From NCBI RefSeq assembly GCF_000327485.1, contig NC_019943.1, positions 992,001 to 1,056,000 of the forward strand: a stretch of DNA of 64,000 nucleotides, in the 5' to 3' direction. This stretch comes from Methanoregula formicica SMSP (lineage in GTDB: Archaea > Halobacteriota > Methanomicrobia > Methanomicrobiales > Methanospirillaceae). Position numbers and translations under genes: made by a program. Shown piece after piece: positions 56,824-64,000 of the stretch. Every line of letters begins with the position of its first letter. Within the stretch, counting starts at the first letter, position 1. The notes below the pieces were generated by a model, which was not told the DNA's origin, did not search any database, and saw only the letters and a program-made list of their open reading frames with translations.

Positions 56824-57858
56824 ATGGATATCAGGGAGATGTTCGAAAAGATGCCCGGCAGGGCAAAAGATCGCCCGTCACCGGGAAGTGCAGACCTGAA
56901 CGCCATCGAAGAGGAGCAGCTCAGCCAGATCGCGGTACGGCTCGAGAAGGAGCGGCAGAGCCGCACCGGGCTGGGTAAATTCCTCAAGCACCCCCTCCAG
57001 GTACTGACAGAGAGGCCGGAGAACATCCTCATTGTCTGCATCCCCGTTTCGCTCTTGGTCTTCTTCGGCGGGTTCATCTTCATGGTGCAGAACTACGGGA
57101 TGAATGTACTCTTTACCGCCACCTCGGTTGACGACTTCCTGATGTTTGCGGTCCTGATCGCGATCGTGCCCGTCGCACTCCTCGACTTAAAGGAACAGAT
57201 GCGGGTGAAGAACCTGGAAAACGCCCTGCCGAACTTCTTCCGCGACCTTGCCGGCATGAACGATTCCGGTATGACGCTGCCAAACGCCGTCCACCTGGTG
57301 GCCGCTTCGGAGTATGGCACCCTCACGCCACATATCCGGAAACTGGACAACGAGATGTCGTGGGGAGTCGGGTTCGTTGAAGCCCTGTACCGGTTCGGCA
57401 AAGGGTTGGGAACGGGGCTTGCCGACCGGAGCGTGGATCTGATCGCAAAGGCGAGCAAGGCCGGCGGGGATGTCAGCGAGGTGTTAAGGGCTGCCGCAAA
57501 GGATACGTTCGAGGTGGTGAACCTCCAGCAGGAGCGTGCCAACAACATGATGATCTATGTCATCATCGTTCTCGTGGCATTTGCCGTCTTCCTCTTTGTC
57601 ATCGCGATCCTTGTGTCCTCGTTCCTCTCGACCATGGCAACGGCCGGGGCAACCGCCGCGGAATCCGGGGCTTCCGGGTTTGGGGCAAAGATCGATATCT
57701 TCGTATACAAGCGCCTCTTCTCCCATGCGGCAATGATGCAGGGATTTTTCTCGGGCCTTGTTGCCGGCCAGATGGGCGAGGGCCGGATCATCGGCGGCCT
57801 GAAGTACTCGGCCATCATGCTCCTGATCGCGTGGGTCACGTTCAGGTTCTTTATCTGA
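56824..57858 (+). CDS. Pilus platform membrane protein, TadC/ArlJ family (second)
   Basis: A 344-residue protein with the same overall plan as its neighbour: a cytoplasmic N-terminal helix region, two membrane segments (ILIVCIPVSLLVFFGGFIFM and FAVLIAIVPVALLDL), a T2SSF domain (FFRDLAGMNDSGMTLPNAVH, VGFVEALYRFGKGLG) and two or more C-terminal segments. Two platform proteins for one ATPase is the arrangement of the archaeal Tad/Epd-type pili. No pilin gene follows within the window. Confidence 0.86.
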   Translation: MDIREMFEKMPGRAKDRPSPGSADLNAIEEEQLSQIAVRLEKERQSRTGLGKFLKHPLQVLTERPENILIVCIPVSLLVFFGGFIFMVQNYGMNVLFTATSVDDFLMFAVLIAIVPVALLDLKEQMRVKNLENALPNFFRDLAGMNDSGMTLPNAVHLVAASEYGTLTPHIRKLDNEMSWGVGFVEALYRFGKGLGTGLADRSVDLIAKASKAGGDVSEVLRAAAKDTFEVVNLQQERANNMMIYVIIVLVAFAVFLFVIAILVSSFLSTMATAGATAAESGASGFGAKIDIFVYKRLFSHAAMMQGFFSGLVAGQMGEGRIIGGLKYSAIMLLIAWVTFRFFI

Positions 57859-57869
57859 TCTTTTTTTTG
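57859..57869 (+). terminator. T run after the pilus operon
   Basis: TCTTTTTTTTG directly follows the last stop codon, with a typical archaeal U-tract. Confidence 0.5.
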
Positions 57870-57939
57870 CTCCGGCAGAAGATGTTGTCCGCTCTTTTGG
57901 TTCTTGTCTTGTTGCATTGAAAAAAATGAAAAAAGAGAA

Positions 57940-58245
57940 TCAAGAGATATTTTCCAAGTTGAAACCCTTGAGGGAGAGGAGTTCCTTGACCCTGTCCCGG
58001 TGGTTGCCCTGCAACTCAATGGAGTTGCCCTTGACGGTCCCGCCACAGGCAAGTTTCCCTTTCAGGAACTTTGAAAGGTCTTCGAGATCGATATCCGTCG
58101 GATCAAGTCCTTCAATGACGGTCACTTCTTTCCCGTACCGGCGTTTGTTGACTTTGACATTGATCCTCTGCTGTTCTTTTGCTACCTCCTCACAAATACA
58201 TAATTCCTTAGGTAGACCACACGTCGGGCAAATCCCACCAATCAT
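57940..58245 (-). CDS. Translation initiation factor 1 (SUI1 family)
   Basis: A 101-residue aIF1, which checks start-codon pairing on the small ribosomal subunit. The zinc-ribbon-like head [13 protein letters not shown] is typical for archaeal aIF1, and the SUI1 core is [13 protein letters not shown] with [13 protein letters not shown] and [17 protein letters not shown]-like ATAATAAATAAAG (minus strand, 58263-58275) lies about 20-30 bases upstream of the ATG. Confidence 0.95.
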   Translation of the reverse strand: MIGGICPTCGLPKELCICEEVAKEQQRINVKVNKRRYGKEVTVIEGLDPTDIDLEDLSKFLKGKLACGGTVKGNSIELQGNHRDRVKELLSLKGFNLENIS

Positions 58246-58262
58246 TAGTCAGTATTTTTACG

Positions 58263-58275
58263 TTTCTCTTTATTT
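58263..58275 (-). promoter_or_regulatory. TATA-like box for aIF1
   Basis: Minus-strand ATAATAAATAAAG lies 18-30 bases before the ATG at 58245. Confidence 0.45.
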
Positions 58276-58436
58276 ATTATTTGGCATTTATCAGGGCAAA
58301 AACGTCCAATATGCTACCCAACATCACGAGTCAGCAAGGATCTGGCTTTTTTTGGCTGCGGCTTCCCTCCCTGTTCCGGACCCGCAGGAACGATGAGCAC
58401 CTGTTATTAAGATCCCTGCAGACATTATACGAGAGC

Positions 58437-59897
58437 ATGTCGCTGTTTGTGGTGGGTACAGCGTCCCACGTAGGAAAGAGCGTCACGGTGGCCGCTATCT
58501 GCCGCTGCCTTGTCCGGCGGGGGATAACGGTTGCCCCGTTCAAGTCACAGAACATGAGCCTGAACTCCTATGTGACCCCTTTGGGCGGCGAGATCGGGAT
58601 GGCCCAGGCCATGCAGGCGTTTGCTGCACGGGTGACCCCCCACACCGACATGAACCCGGTGCTCTTAAAACCCAAAGGTGACTGTATCTCCCAGGTGGTT
58701 CTTCATGGCCGGCCATACAAGGATGTCCCGATAACTGATTATTACCGCGAGACGCCACAGCTGCTGGAAGAGGCGGTCTCTTCCTATAAACGCCTGAAAG
58801 AGGAGTATGGTGAGGTGGTGGTCGAGGGAGCCGGTGGGGCAGCCGAAGTGAACCTCTATAACCGGGACATTGCCAATACGCTCCTTGCCGAGCGGCTCCG
58901 CATCCCCGTCATCCTCGTCGCCGACATTGAGCGCGGAGGCGTGTTTGCCCAGGTCTATGGGACGATCCAGCTCCTTCCGGATACGGTCAGGCCACTGGTA
59001 AAAGGGGTGATCATCAACAAGTTTCGCGGGGATTCATCGATATTCGAGCCGGGGATCCGGAAGATCGAGGAACTCTGCAGGGTGCCGGTGCTGGGCGTTG
59101 TCCCGTACATCTCCCTTCACCTGCCAAGCGAAGACTCGCTCTCGATAGGCGACAAGAAGGTGATGCGGAATGGTGTCCGGATCGCGGTCATCCGCCTGCC
59201 GAGGATCGCAAACTTCACGGACTTCGAGCTGCTGGAACAGTATTCCTCTGTGGAGTATGTGGATCCGGGGAGATCCCTGGTTGGGTTTGACTGTGTGATC
59301 GTCCCGGGGACAAAGAATACCATCGAGGACCTCCGTTCGCTGAAAGCCGCGGGAATGGACAAGGAATTATACCGGGTTCGTGAACAGGGAGTCCCCATCA
59401 TTGGGATCTGCGGCGGATACCAGATGCTTGGCACGCACCTGGTCGATGCCGGGTTCGAGTCAGCAGCCGGGACCTATGATGGTCTCGGACTTCTTGACTG
59501 CATCACGCACTTCACCTCGTATGACAAGAACACGACGCAGGTGACCCGCACGGCACATTCCGTTCCTCCCATCCTTTCGGCCATGGGGACCGTGACAGGG
59601 TACGAGATCCACATGGGGGTTACGAAATCCGGCAGCAGCCAGGAAGCATTCGGGGGTGACGGGAGGGTGAGCGATGACGGGCTGGTCTTTGGCACCTACA
59701 TGCACGGGCTCTTCCAGAACCCGTCTGCGGCAAACGCCCTGCTTTCATTCCTGCACGAAAAGAGAGGGATACCGTTTGAACCGATCCCGGAATCGGCAGG
59801 CGACCCGTACGATGCACTCGCGGACCACTTCGAGCAGCATGTGGACATGGAGCGGATTGTGGCGCTCCTTGGGTGCTCCAGAGGGGATTTCAGCTGA
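58437..59897 (+). CDS. cobQ: Cobyric acid synthase
   Basis: CobQ amidates four side chains of adenosylcobyrinate a,c-diamide in cobalamin synthesis. The 486-residue protein has a BioD-like ATPase half ([32 protein letters not shown]) and a glutaminase half with the catalytic Cys in [12 protein letters not shown] and the His in [10 protein letters not shown]. The ATG at 58437 matches the family start; the open frame upstream adds 52 residues with no homology. The methanogen needs corrinoids for methyl transfer. Its 3' end overlaps the convergent Cys-rich gene by eight bases. Confidence 0.94.
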   Translation: MSLFVVGTASHVGKSVTVAAICRCLVRRGITVAPFKSQNMSLNSYVTPLGGEIGMAQAMQAFAARVTPHTDMNPVLLKPKGDCISQVVLHGRPYKDVPITDYYRETPQLLEEAVSSYKRLKEEYGEVVVEGAGGAAEVNLYNRDIANTLLAERLRIPVILVADIERGGVFAQVYGTIQLLPDTVRPLVKGVIINKFRGDSSIFEPGIRKIEELCRVPVLGVVPYISLHLPSEDSLSIGDKKVMRNGVRIAVIRLPRIANFTDFELLEQYSSVEYVDPGRSLVGFDCVIVPGTKNTIEDLRSLKAAGMDKELYRVREQGVPIIGICGGYQMLGTHLVDAGFESAAGTYDGLGLLDCITHFTSYDKNTTQVTRTAHSVPPILSAMGTVTGYEIHMGVTKSGSSQEAFGGDGRVSDDGLVFGTYMHGLFQNPSAANALLSFLHEKRGIPFEPIPESAGDPYDALADHFEQHVDMERIVALLGCSRGDFS

Positions 59898-60156
59898 TAA
59901 TATTCGTGATGCTGTGGAATCCCTCACCCTTGCGGTCAGCGCATCTCACGGCATCGGCTTTGGTGTAATCCACCTGTTCGGTGACCCGGCACTTCATGCA
60001 GTACGCCAGCGATGGCGATTTGACGAATGTGTTGCCCACCCGGAACTCGCGGCAGTGGATGCAGAACCCGCAGTTCTCCAGCGGTTGCTTCTTTTCCGGA
60101 AGGCACTGGACCCTCCCTTTTGTTGCCGGTAACAACCGGTACTCTTCATCAGCCAT
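59890..60156 (-). CDS. Small Cys-rich, possibly zinc-binding protein
   Basis: An 88-residue protein with Cys at several paired spacings: a single Cys in GRVQCLPEK, CGFCIHCREF, YCMKCRVT and VRCADRK. C-x2-C-x2-C and C-x2-C suggest a zinc ribbon. It overlaps the end of cobQ tail to tail by eight bases. Family not recognised. It stands alone and divergent from the sugar nucleotide synthase gene. Confidence 0.6.
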   Translation of the reverse strand: MADEEYRLLPATKGRVQCLPEKKQPLENCGFCIHCREFRVGNTFVKSPSLAYCMKCRVTEQVDYTKADAVRCADRKGEGFHSITNIIS

Positions 60157-60266
60157 GGATACACCGTCAGTGTTTACAATCTATTCCCCGCCATGGCATA
60201 TAAAAATGGAGAACGGAACAGGAAAGCATCAGCCTTAAACCATTCCGGAACGAAACCTGTTGTACC

Positions 60267-61445
60267 ATGAAGGTGTGTATCATGTGCGGAGGGGAAGGCA
60301 CCCGTCTTCGCCCTCTCACATTCGAACGGCCGAAGCCCTGTATCCCCATCGTCAACCGCCCCTCCATCCAGCACCTTGTTGCACACCTGACAAACCTGGG
60401 TTTTCGTGAAGTGGTCCTGACCCTCGGGTACATGGGGGAGGCGATCGAGGAGGCTCTGGGTGATGGGTCGCTTTTCGGTGCCGAGATCACGTACGTCCAC
60501 GAGAAGACCAAGCTTGGGACTGCCGGCAGCGTCAAAAACGCCCAGGAATATCTTAATGGTCAGGACTTCCTCATTGTTGGCGGCGACCATGTCACGGATT
60601 TGAACGTGCTCGAGTTCTACCGGGCCCACCAGAAAGAGAAGGCAACGGTGAGCATCGGGCTCATCTCCATCGATGACCCGGGGGAGTACGGTATTGCGGA
60701 GATCGATGCCAGCTACGAGATAAAGCGCTTCAAGGAGAAGCCCGGGCCGGGAGAAATCTTCAGCAACCTCGCGAGCACCGGTATGTATGTCTGCAGCCCC
60801 GAGATCTTTGATTACATCCCCGCGGGTGTCAAGTACGACTTTGCCCGGGACCTCTTTCCCCGGCTGATGGAAGAGAACAAATCCCTAAAGGGGTGGCTGG
60901 CACGGGGGAACTGGACCGATGTCGGGAGCCCGCACTCCCTTCGGCATGCAGAGCGCTGGAAGCTCCAGGGTATCGACTTCACTGATATCATCGGCGACCT
61001 CTCCATGCACGGGGCACAGGTGCAGGGCCCCGTCCACCTCGGCGGGTCCATCACGCTTGGAAAGAACACCCGGGTGATCGGCCCGGTGGCCATCGGTACG
61101 GGGACGACGATTGGTGATAATGTCCTGATCGGGCCGTATACCACGATCGGCGAGAAGTGCATTATCCGGAACAACGCCAAGATCTTCTCGTCATCACTCT
61201 ATAATCGGGTCATCGTGGGTGCAAACAGCACGGTCTCCGGCAGTATCATGGACAATGATACGCATATCGGAGATCACTGCAGCATCGAGAACGATACCGT
61301 GATCGGCCCCCGGGTCGTCCTCCGGAATAAGGTCATCGTGCACTCCAAGACCCGCCTCTGGCCCGAGGTTGTTGTGCCCGAAGGAACGGTTGTAAAAGAG
61401 CACGTGCTCAACGAGAAATACGACTTGCGGTGCAATGGGTCGTAA
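60267..61445 (+). CDS. Nucleotidyltransferase-family NDP-sugar synthase with left-handed beta-helix
   Basis: A 392-residue protein. The N-terminal Rossmann-like domain has the nucleotide loop GGEGTRLRPLTFERPKP and the sugar site region LIVGGDHVTDLN with the metal Asp. The C-terminal part (about 245-375) is made of hexapeptide repeats (VIGPVAIGTGTTIGDNVLIG, TTIGEKCIIRNNAK), forming a left-handed beta-helix. This plan matches archaeal glucose-1-phosphate thymidylyl- or mannose-1-phosphate guanylyltransferases; the exact sugar is not clear. It would feed surface glycan or N-glycosylation. Confidence 0.88.
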   Translation: MKVCIMCGGEGTRLRPLTFERPKPCIPIVNRPSIQHLVAHLTNLGFREVVLTLGYMGEAIEEALGDGSLFGAEITYVHEKTKLGTAGSVKNAQEYLNGQDFLIVGGDHVTDLNVLEFYRAHQKEKATVSIGLISIDDPGEYGIAEIDASYEIKRFKEKPGPGEIFSNLASTGMYVCSPEIFDYIPAGVKYDFARDLFPRLMEENKSLKGWLARGNWTDVGSPHSLRHAERWKLQGIDFTDIIGDLSMHGAQVQGPVHLGGSITLGKNTRVIGPVAIGTGTTIGDNVLIGPYTTIGEKCIIRNNAKIFSSSLYNRVIVGANSTVSGSIMDNDTHIGDHCSIENDTVIGPRVVLRNKVIVHSKTRLWPEVVVPEGTVVKEHVLNEKYDLRCNGS

Positions 61446-61498
61446 TATCAATAAATTTCTTATTCGATTTTTCGATACCAGTCTTTCTTCACAAATGA

Positions 61499-61546
61499 AC
61501 AGGTCATCAGACCTGTGAGTGGTGAAACGTGATTTCAGTCACGTTT
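61499..61546. terminator. Two hairpins between convergent genes
   Basis: ACAGGTC-ATCA-GACCTGT (61499-61516) and AAACGTGA-TTTCAG-TCACGTTT (61525-61546) are perfect stems. The second overlaps the stop codon of the minus-strand CBS-ParB gene at 61535-61537. They probably end transcription from one or both sides, though no long T run follows. Confidence 0.45.
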
Positions 61547-62320
61547 AACCATGCGGTGCGTGATTGCGACAAGCGGGTGCCGTGCATAGTCGAGCACCTG
61601 TACATCGTCAAGAGTCTTCAGGTTCATGGCCTGTGCGGTGCGTTCGAGACCAAGCTCGATATCGTCTTTGATATCGATGATATATGAATCGAGGGCGGTT
61701 ATCCCGAGTTTCTTCGCGGCAACAGCCCGGTGGTGACCGTCAACGAGGATTGTCCTGCCCGGACGGCGGACCACGATGATAGGTTCGGCAAGCCCCTTAC
61801 GGATCTCGTACATCCGACCTTCCAGTTCGTCCTCATACACCTTGGACTGGGTAGGCAGGAGGTCCTTGACCGGGAGTGTCCCGCGGTCAAGCGTCGGATC
61901 CACGTTGTAAAGCTTCTTGAGCGTGGACATAAAATTGAAGACTTTTTCCGGGGAGACATGCTCGATCTGGGAGCGGATCACATCGGAGTTGGAGATGATC
62001 CCAAGCAGGTTATTCCTCTCATCTACAACAGGAAGTTTCTGGATCCCACTGCGGAAGATGACCCGGGCAGCATCGTTGATATCCATATCCGGGTCGGCGA
62101 CAATGAGGTTCTTGGACATAACCTGCTCAACGGGTGTATCTGCCTGGGTAAACAAAAGGTCTCGGGCTGATATATACCCGATGACCCGGGTACCGTCAAC
62201 AACCGGAAAACCGTCATGGTTCGTCTTCTGGATCTTATCGATGACGTCTTGTGCGGCCCCTTTTGAGTCCACGCTGATGACGTCGTAGGTCATGTAGTCC
62301 CTGACCTTTTTCTTGTCCAT
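61535..62320 (-). CDS. CBS-pair protein fused to a ParB-like domain
   Basis: A 261-residue protein. Residues 8-120 contain two CBS motifs (VRDYMTYDVISVDSKGAAQD, FPVVDGTRVIGYISARDLL; VEQVMSKNLIVADPDMDIND, LPVVDERNNLLGIISNSDVI), which bind adenosyl ligands. From about residue 160 a ParB-like nuclease/CTPase motif follows (RKGLAEPIIVVRRPGRTILV, then DGHHRAVAAKKLG). The ATG at 62320 is preferred to a GTG one codon earlier. Archaeal proteins of this architecture have been linked to transcription control, but the role here is open. Confidence 0.82.
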   Translation of the reverse strand: MDKKKVRDYMTYDVISVDSKGAAQDVIDKIQKTNHDGFPVVDGTRVIGYISARDLLFTQADTPVEQVMSKNLIVADPDMDINDAARVIFRSGIQKLPVVDERNNLLGIISNSDVIRSQIEHVSPEKVFNFMSTLKKLYNVDPTLDRGTLPVKDLLPTQSKVYEDELEGRMYEIRKGLAEPIIVVRRPGRTILVDGHHRAVAAKKLGITALDSYIIDIKDDIELGLERTAQAMNLKTLDDVQVLDYARHPLVAITHRMVKRD

Positions 62321-62407
62321 CACTACAGCTTTACAGCGCCCGGCATTTTAACACATCGGTAAAAAAGGGCAAAGAATGAGAGGGGTGATGTTCCTTTCTT
62401 TGTATGT

Positions 62408-62881
62408 TCATTCGATTGCGATCCGGGATTTCTTTGCATCTTTTGTCTTTTTTAAGGTCACCTCAAGTACGCCGTTCCGGAAACTCGCCCGTGCGTCCTT
62501 GTCCGTTACGTCCGTCGGCAGCGCGACAATCCTTCTCATCGAGCCGGACATCCGCTCCCGCATGTAGAAACCCTTGCCTTTCTCCTCGCGCTCATCGCTC
62601 CTCTCGCAGGAGATCTCAATTGCCCGGGGATTAACCAGCTGCAGCGATACGGCTTCCTTGTCAACACCCGGGAGGTCTGCGACAACGATCACGTCATTGT
62701 CATGTTCGCGGACGTCTACGCGGAACTCCCCGCGGATCGCGGGAAGCATCCGGTCGCTCATCCCTCCTGCGGGAAGGAGCCTGCCTCTTTCAGACATCTG
62801 ACGGAACAGGCTGTCAATTTCCTCCCGCATCTCGTCCATCTCATGCCAGATGGAGTCGATTGGATACCTTCTCCATACCAT
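62408..62881 (-). CDS. hsp20: Small heat shock protein (Hsp20/alpha-crystallin)
   Basis: A 157-residue chaperone. The alpha-crystallin domain runs from about residue 48 (FRVDVREHDNDVIVVADLPG) to 145, with the conserved ASFRNGVLEVTLKK near the end and a short I-x-I-like tail (SRIAIE). The GGAGG at 62889-62893 sits seven bases before the ATG at 62881, which decides this start over 62887 and 62944. It prevents aggregation of unfolded proteins, usually as large oligomers. Confidence 0.93.
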   Translation of the reverse strand: MVWRRYPIDSIWHEMDEMREEIDSLFRQMSERGRLLPAGGMSDRMLPAIRGEFRVDVREHDNDVIVVADLPGVDKEAVSLQLVNPRAIEISCERSDEREEKGKGFYMRERMSGSMRRIVALPTDVTDKDARASFRNGVLEVTLKKTKDAKKSRIAIE

Positions 62882-62977
62882 GGTCATGCCTCCTTTGTTC
62901 CCCTGCTTCTGGTTTGGGGATAACTCAAAGTTATTATTTATCATTAATAAATATTGCTGTCATTCCAACCGGTTCGG

Positions 62978-62990
62978 AATAGTTTATACT
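62978..62990 (+). promoter_or_regulatory. TATA-like box for the FKBP-like gene
   Basis: TAGTTTATACTG lies about 35-47 bases before the ATG at 63025, and GGAGG (63011-63015) gives a good ribosome site. Confidence 0.4.
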
Positions 62991-63024
62991 GTGCAGTTGC
63001 GATGTAGTAAGGAGGATTAGTTTT

Positions 63025-63717
63025 ATGGGAGAAAAGAAACGGAAAGAGGCAACCGTGAAGACCTGGAAGAAGATGCTCTATGTCGCGGTTGCCATACTTT
63101 TTGTCGTTGTCATGGTGGTCTCCACCCTGGGAATGAACTGGATCTCCGGTATTGCGCCGGTCAAAGCAGGGGATGCGGTACAGGTCGATTACACCATCTA
63201 TGACTCCACCGGGAGGCCGTTCCTGACAACAGACCAGCAGGTATACAAGGAACAGGTAGCCAAGGGGGCCTCGCTCCTCTTTGCACAGCGGCTCACCCTG
63301 ACCGCCAACCAGTCCTACCGTCAGGCTCTCTTCCCGATACTGGTGTACTCCCCCATGAATGGCGGGAGTTACCAGGAGTTCGCCCTGTACAACCCCGAGT
63401 ATGCTGCCATCAGCAATGCGGTTGTCGGTATGAAGGCCAATGAGAAGAAGAAGGTCATTTTACCAACGTCCGGCACCATGACCACGCTCCTTTCCCCTGA
63501 AGACTTGGAGAAAACCCAGATCGACATAAAGTCCCTGGAAGCCGGTGACTCGCTGCTCCTTGGCGTATCGGAAAACCCTGAGTCAATGGCAGGAAACACT
63601 TCAGTAGTCTCGTACGTCCGGCTCGCCCAGGTTGTCCGGGTCTCCGATGCCGGGGTTGTCGTGGATTTCGGCTACCCGTCCGCCGATATCACCGTAGTCC
63701 AGTTCTCCCACCAGTAA
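63025..63717 (+). CDS. Membrane-anchored FKBP-like protein
   Basis: A 230-residue protein with a basic N-terminus, one membrane segment (residues 17-37, LYVAVAILFVVVMVVSTLGM) and an outer domain. Its strand order (VKAGDAVQVDYTIYDSTGRP, NAVVGMKANEKKKVILPTSG, VVRVSDAGVVVDFGY) follows archaeal FKBP/SlyD-type prolyl isomerases with an insert. Key aromatic active-site residues are hard to place, so it may be a chaperone rather than an isomerase. GGAGG lies nine bases before the ATG. Confidence 0.7.
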   Translation: MGEKKRKEATVKTWKKMLYVAVAILFVVVMVVSTLGMNWISGIAPVKAGDAVQVDYTIYDSTGRPFLTTDQQVYKEQVAKGASLLFAQRLTLTANQSYRQALFPILVYSPMNGGSYQEFALYNPEYAAISNAVVGMKANEKKKVILPTSGTMTTLLSPEDLEKTQIDIKSLEAGDSLLLGVSENPESMAGNTSVVSYVRLAQVVRVSDAGVVVDFGYPSADITVVQFSHQ

Positions 63718-64000
63718 ATATCTCCCTTTTTTAGCGGTTAGTTCCCGCTATCGTGCATGCGGCATTTGCAGAGTGAGCAGGCGCGTTTTTCTATGGCGGA
63801 GGGATGCATCAGGATAATGGAAATACTTCTCCGGCAATTCCCTCAAGGGATAGAAGGGATTGGAAACCTCCCTGAATGCTATAAAATCAAAAAACAAAAG
63901 CAGTCCCTAGGGGATCCCAGGCAGTGGAACCATCCCCTTGTAGCGATGGAATCTGTCCGTTTCCTTGCGAAACGATCAAACGCGGGTACCGTACATCCTC
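63718..64000 (+). other. Window-end stretch with a weak open frame
   Basis: No gene is well supported. A frame from the ATG at 63757 (or 63793) stays open for 82 (or 69) codons to the window edge, but its codon use is unlike the neighbours and no Shine-Dalgarno site is seen. The rest is spacer; a short T run (TTTTTTA, 63727-63733) follows the FKBP-like gene. Confidence 0.3.

Noticed and set aside
58281-58436. N-terminal extension of cobyric acid synthase
   Set aside because: The 52 extra residues have no family match, and the ATG at 58437 gives the standard start.

Overview
The window is chromosomal DNA of a methanogenic euryarchaeon. The overall look (moderately GC-rich, split rpoB, archaeal-type LeuS, aIF1, PINA ATPase, families typical of methanogens such as DUF473, DUF5611 and DUF4013, tRNA genes without encoded CCA, many leaderless genes with a TATA box about 25-35 bases before the start codon) suggests order Methanomicrobiales, close to Methanoregula. 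That placement is inference; no 16S rRNA or mcr gene is in the window.

Layout. 0-10 kb: potassium uptake TrkA, RNase HII, a site-2 protease, a Cys-rich lipoprotein, an NfeD/SPFH pair, a DUF89 protein, tRNA-Pro, then a signalling group (MinD-type ATPase, Roadblock/LC7 protein, two tandem response regulators). 10-19 kb: tRNA-Lys with a hairpin terminator, then the RNA polymerase operon rpoH-rpoB2-rpoB1-rpoA1-rpoA2-rpl30e-nusA, not followed here by the ribosomal protein and elongation factor genes usual in euryarchaea. 19-30 kb: tRNA-Arg, secreted or anchored surface proteins, DUF473/PAC2/DUF5611, LeuS and PINA. 30.4-32.9 kb: a strikingly AT-rich island with a TIR-like protein and a membrane transglutaminase-like gene split by a frameshift. 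33-38.6 kb: accessory DNA with a HEPN/MNT toxin-antitoxin pair, a field of perfect hairpins, a secreted protein with four LTxxQ-like repeats, an ArsR regulator with a membrane protein, and small membrane proteins. 38.7-47.4 kb: MFS exporter, CBS-containing family II pyrophosphatase, lipoproteins, membrane proteins, HisI and a prepilin peptidase. 47.5-57.9 kb: a large signalling and pilus region (tandem V4R protein, REC-PAS regulator, second MinD, three Roadblock or Roadblock-like proteins, pilus ATPase and two TadC/ArlJ-like membrane proteins). 58-64 kb: aIF1, cobyric acid synthase, nucleotide-sugar synthase, CBS-ParB protein, Hsp20 and an FKBP-like membrane protein.

The most interesting pattern is that MinD-type ATPase, Roadblock proteins and response regulators occur together twice, the second time beside archaeal type IV pilus assembly genes. 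I infer a system that places or switches a surface machine in response to phosphorelay signals. The second candidate is the AT-rich island, whose TIR-like effector and C-H-D (transglutaminase-type) membrane protein look like imported defence or stress genes.
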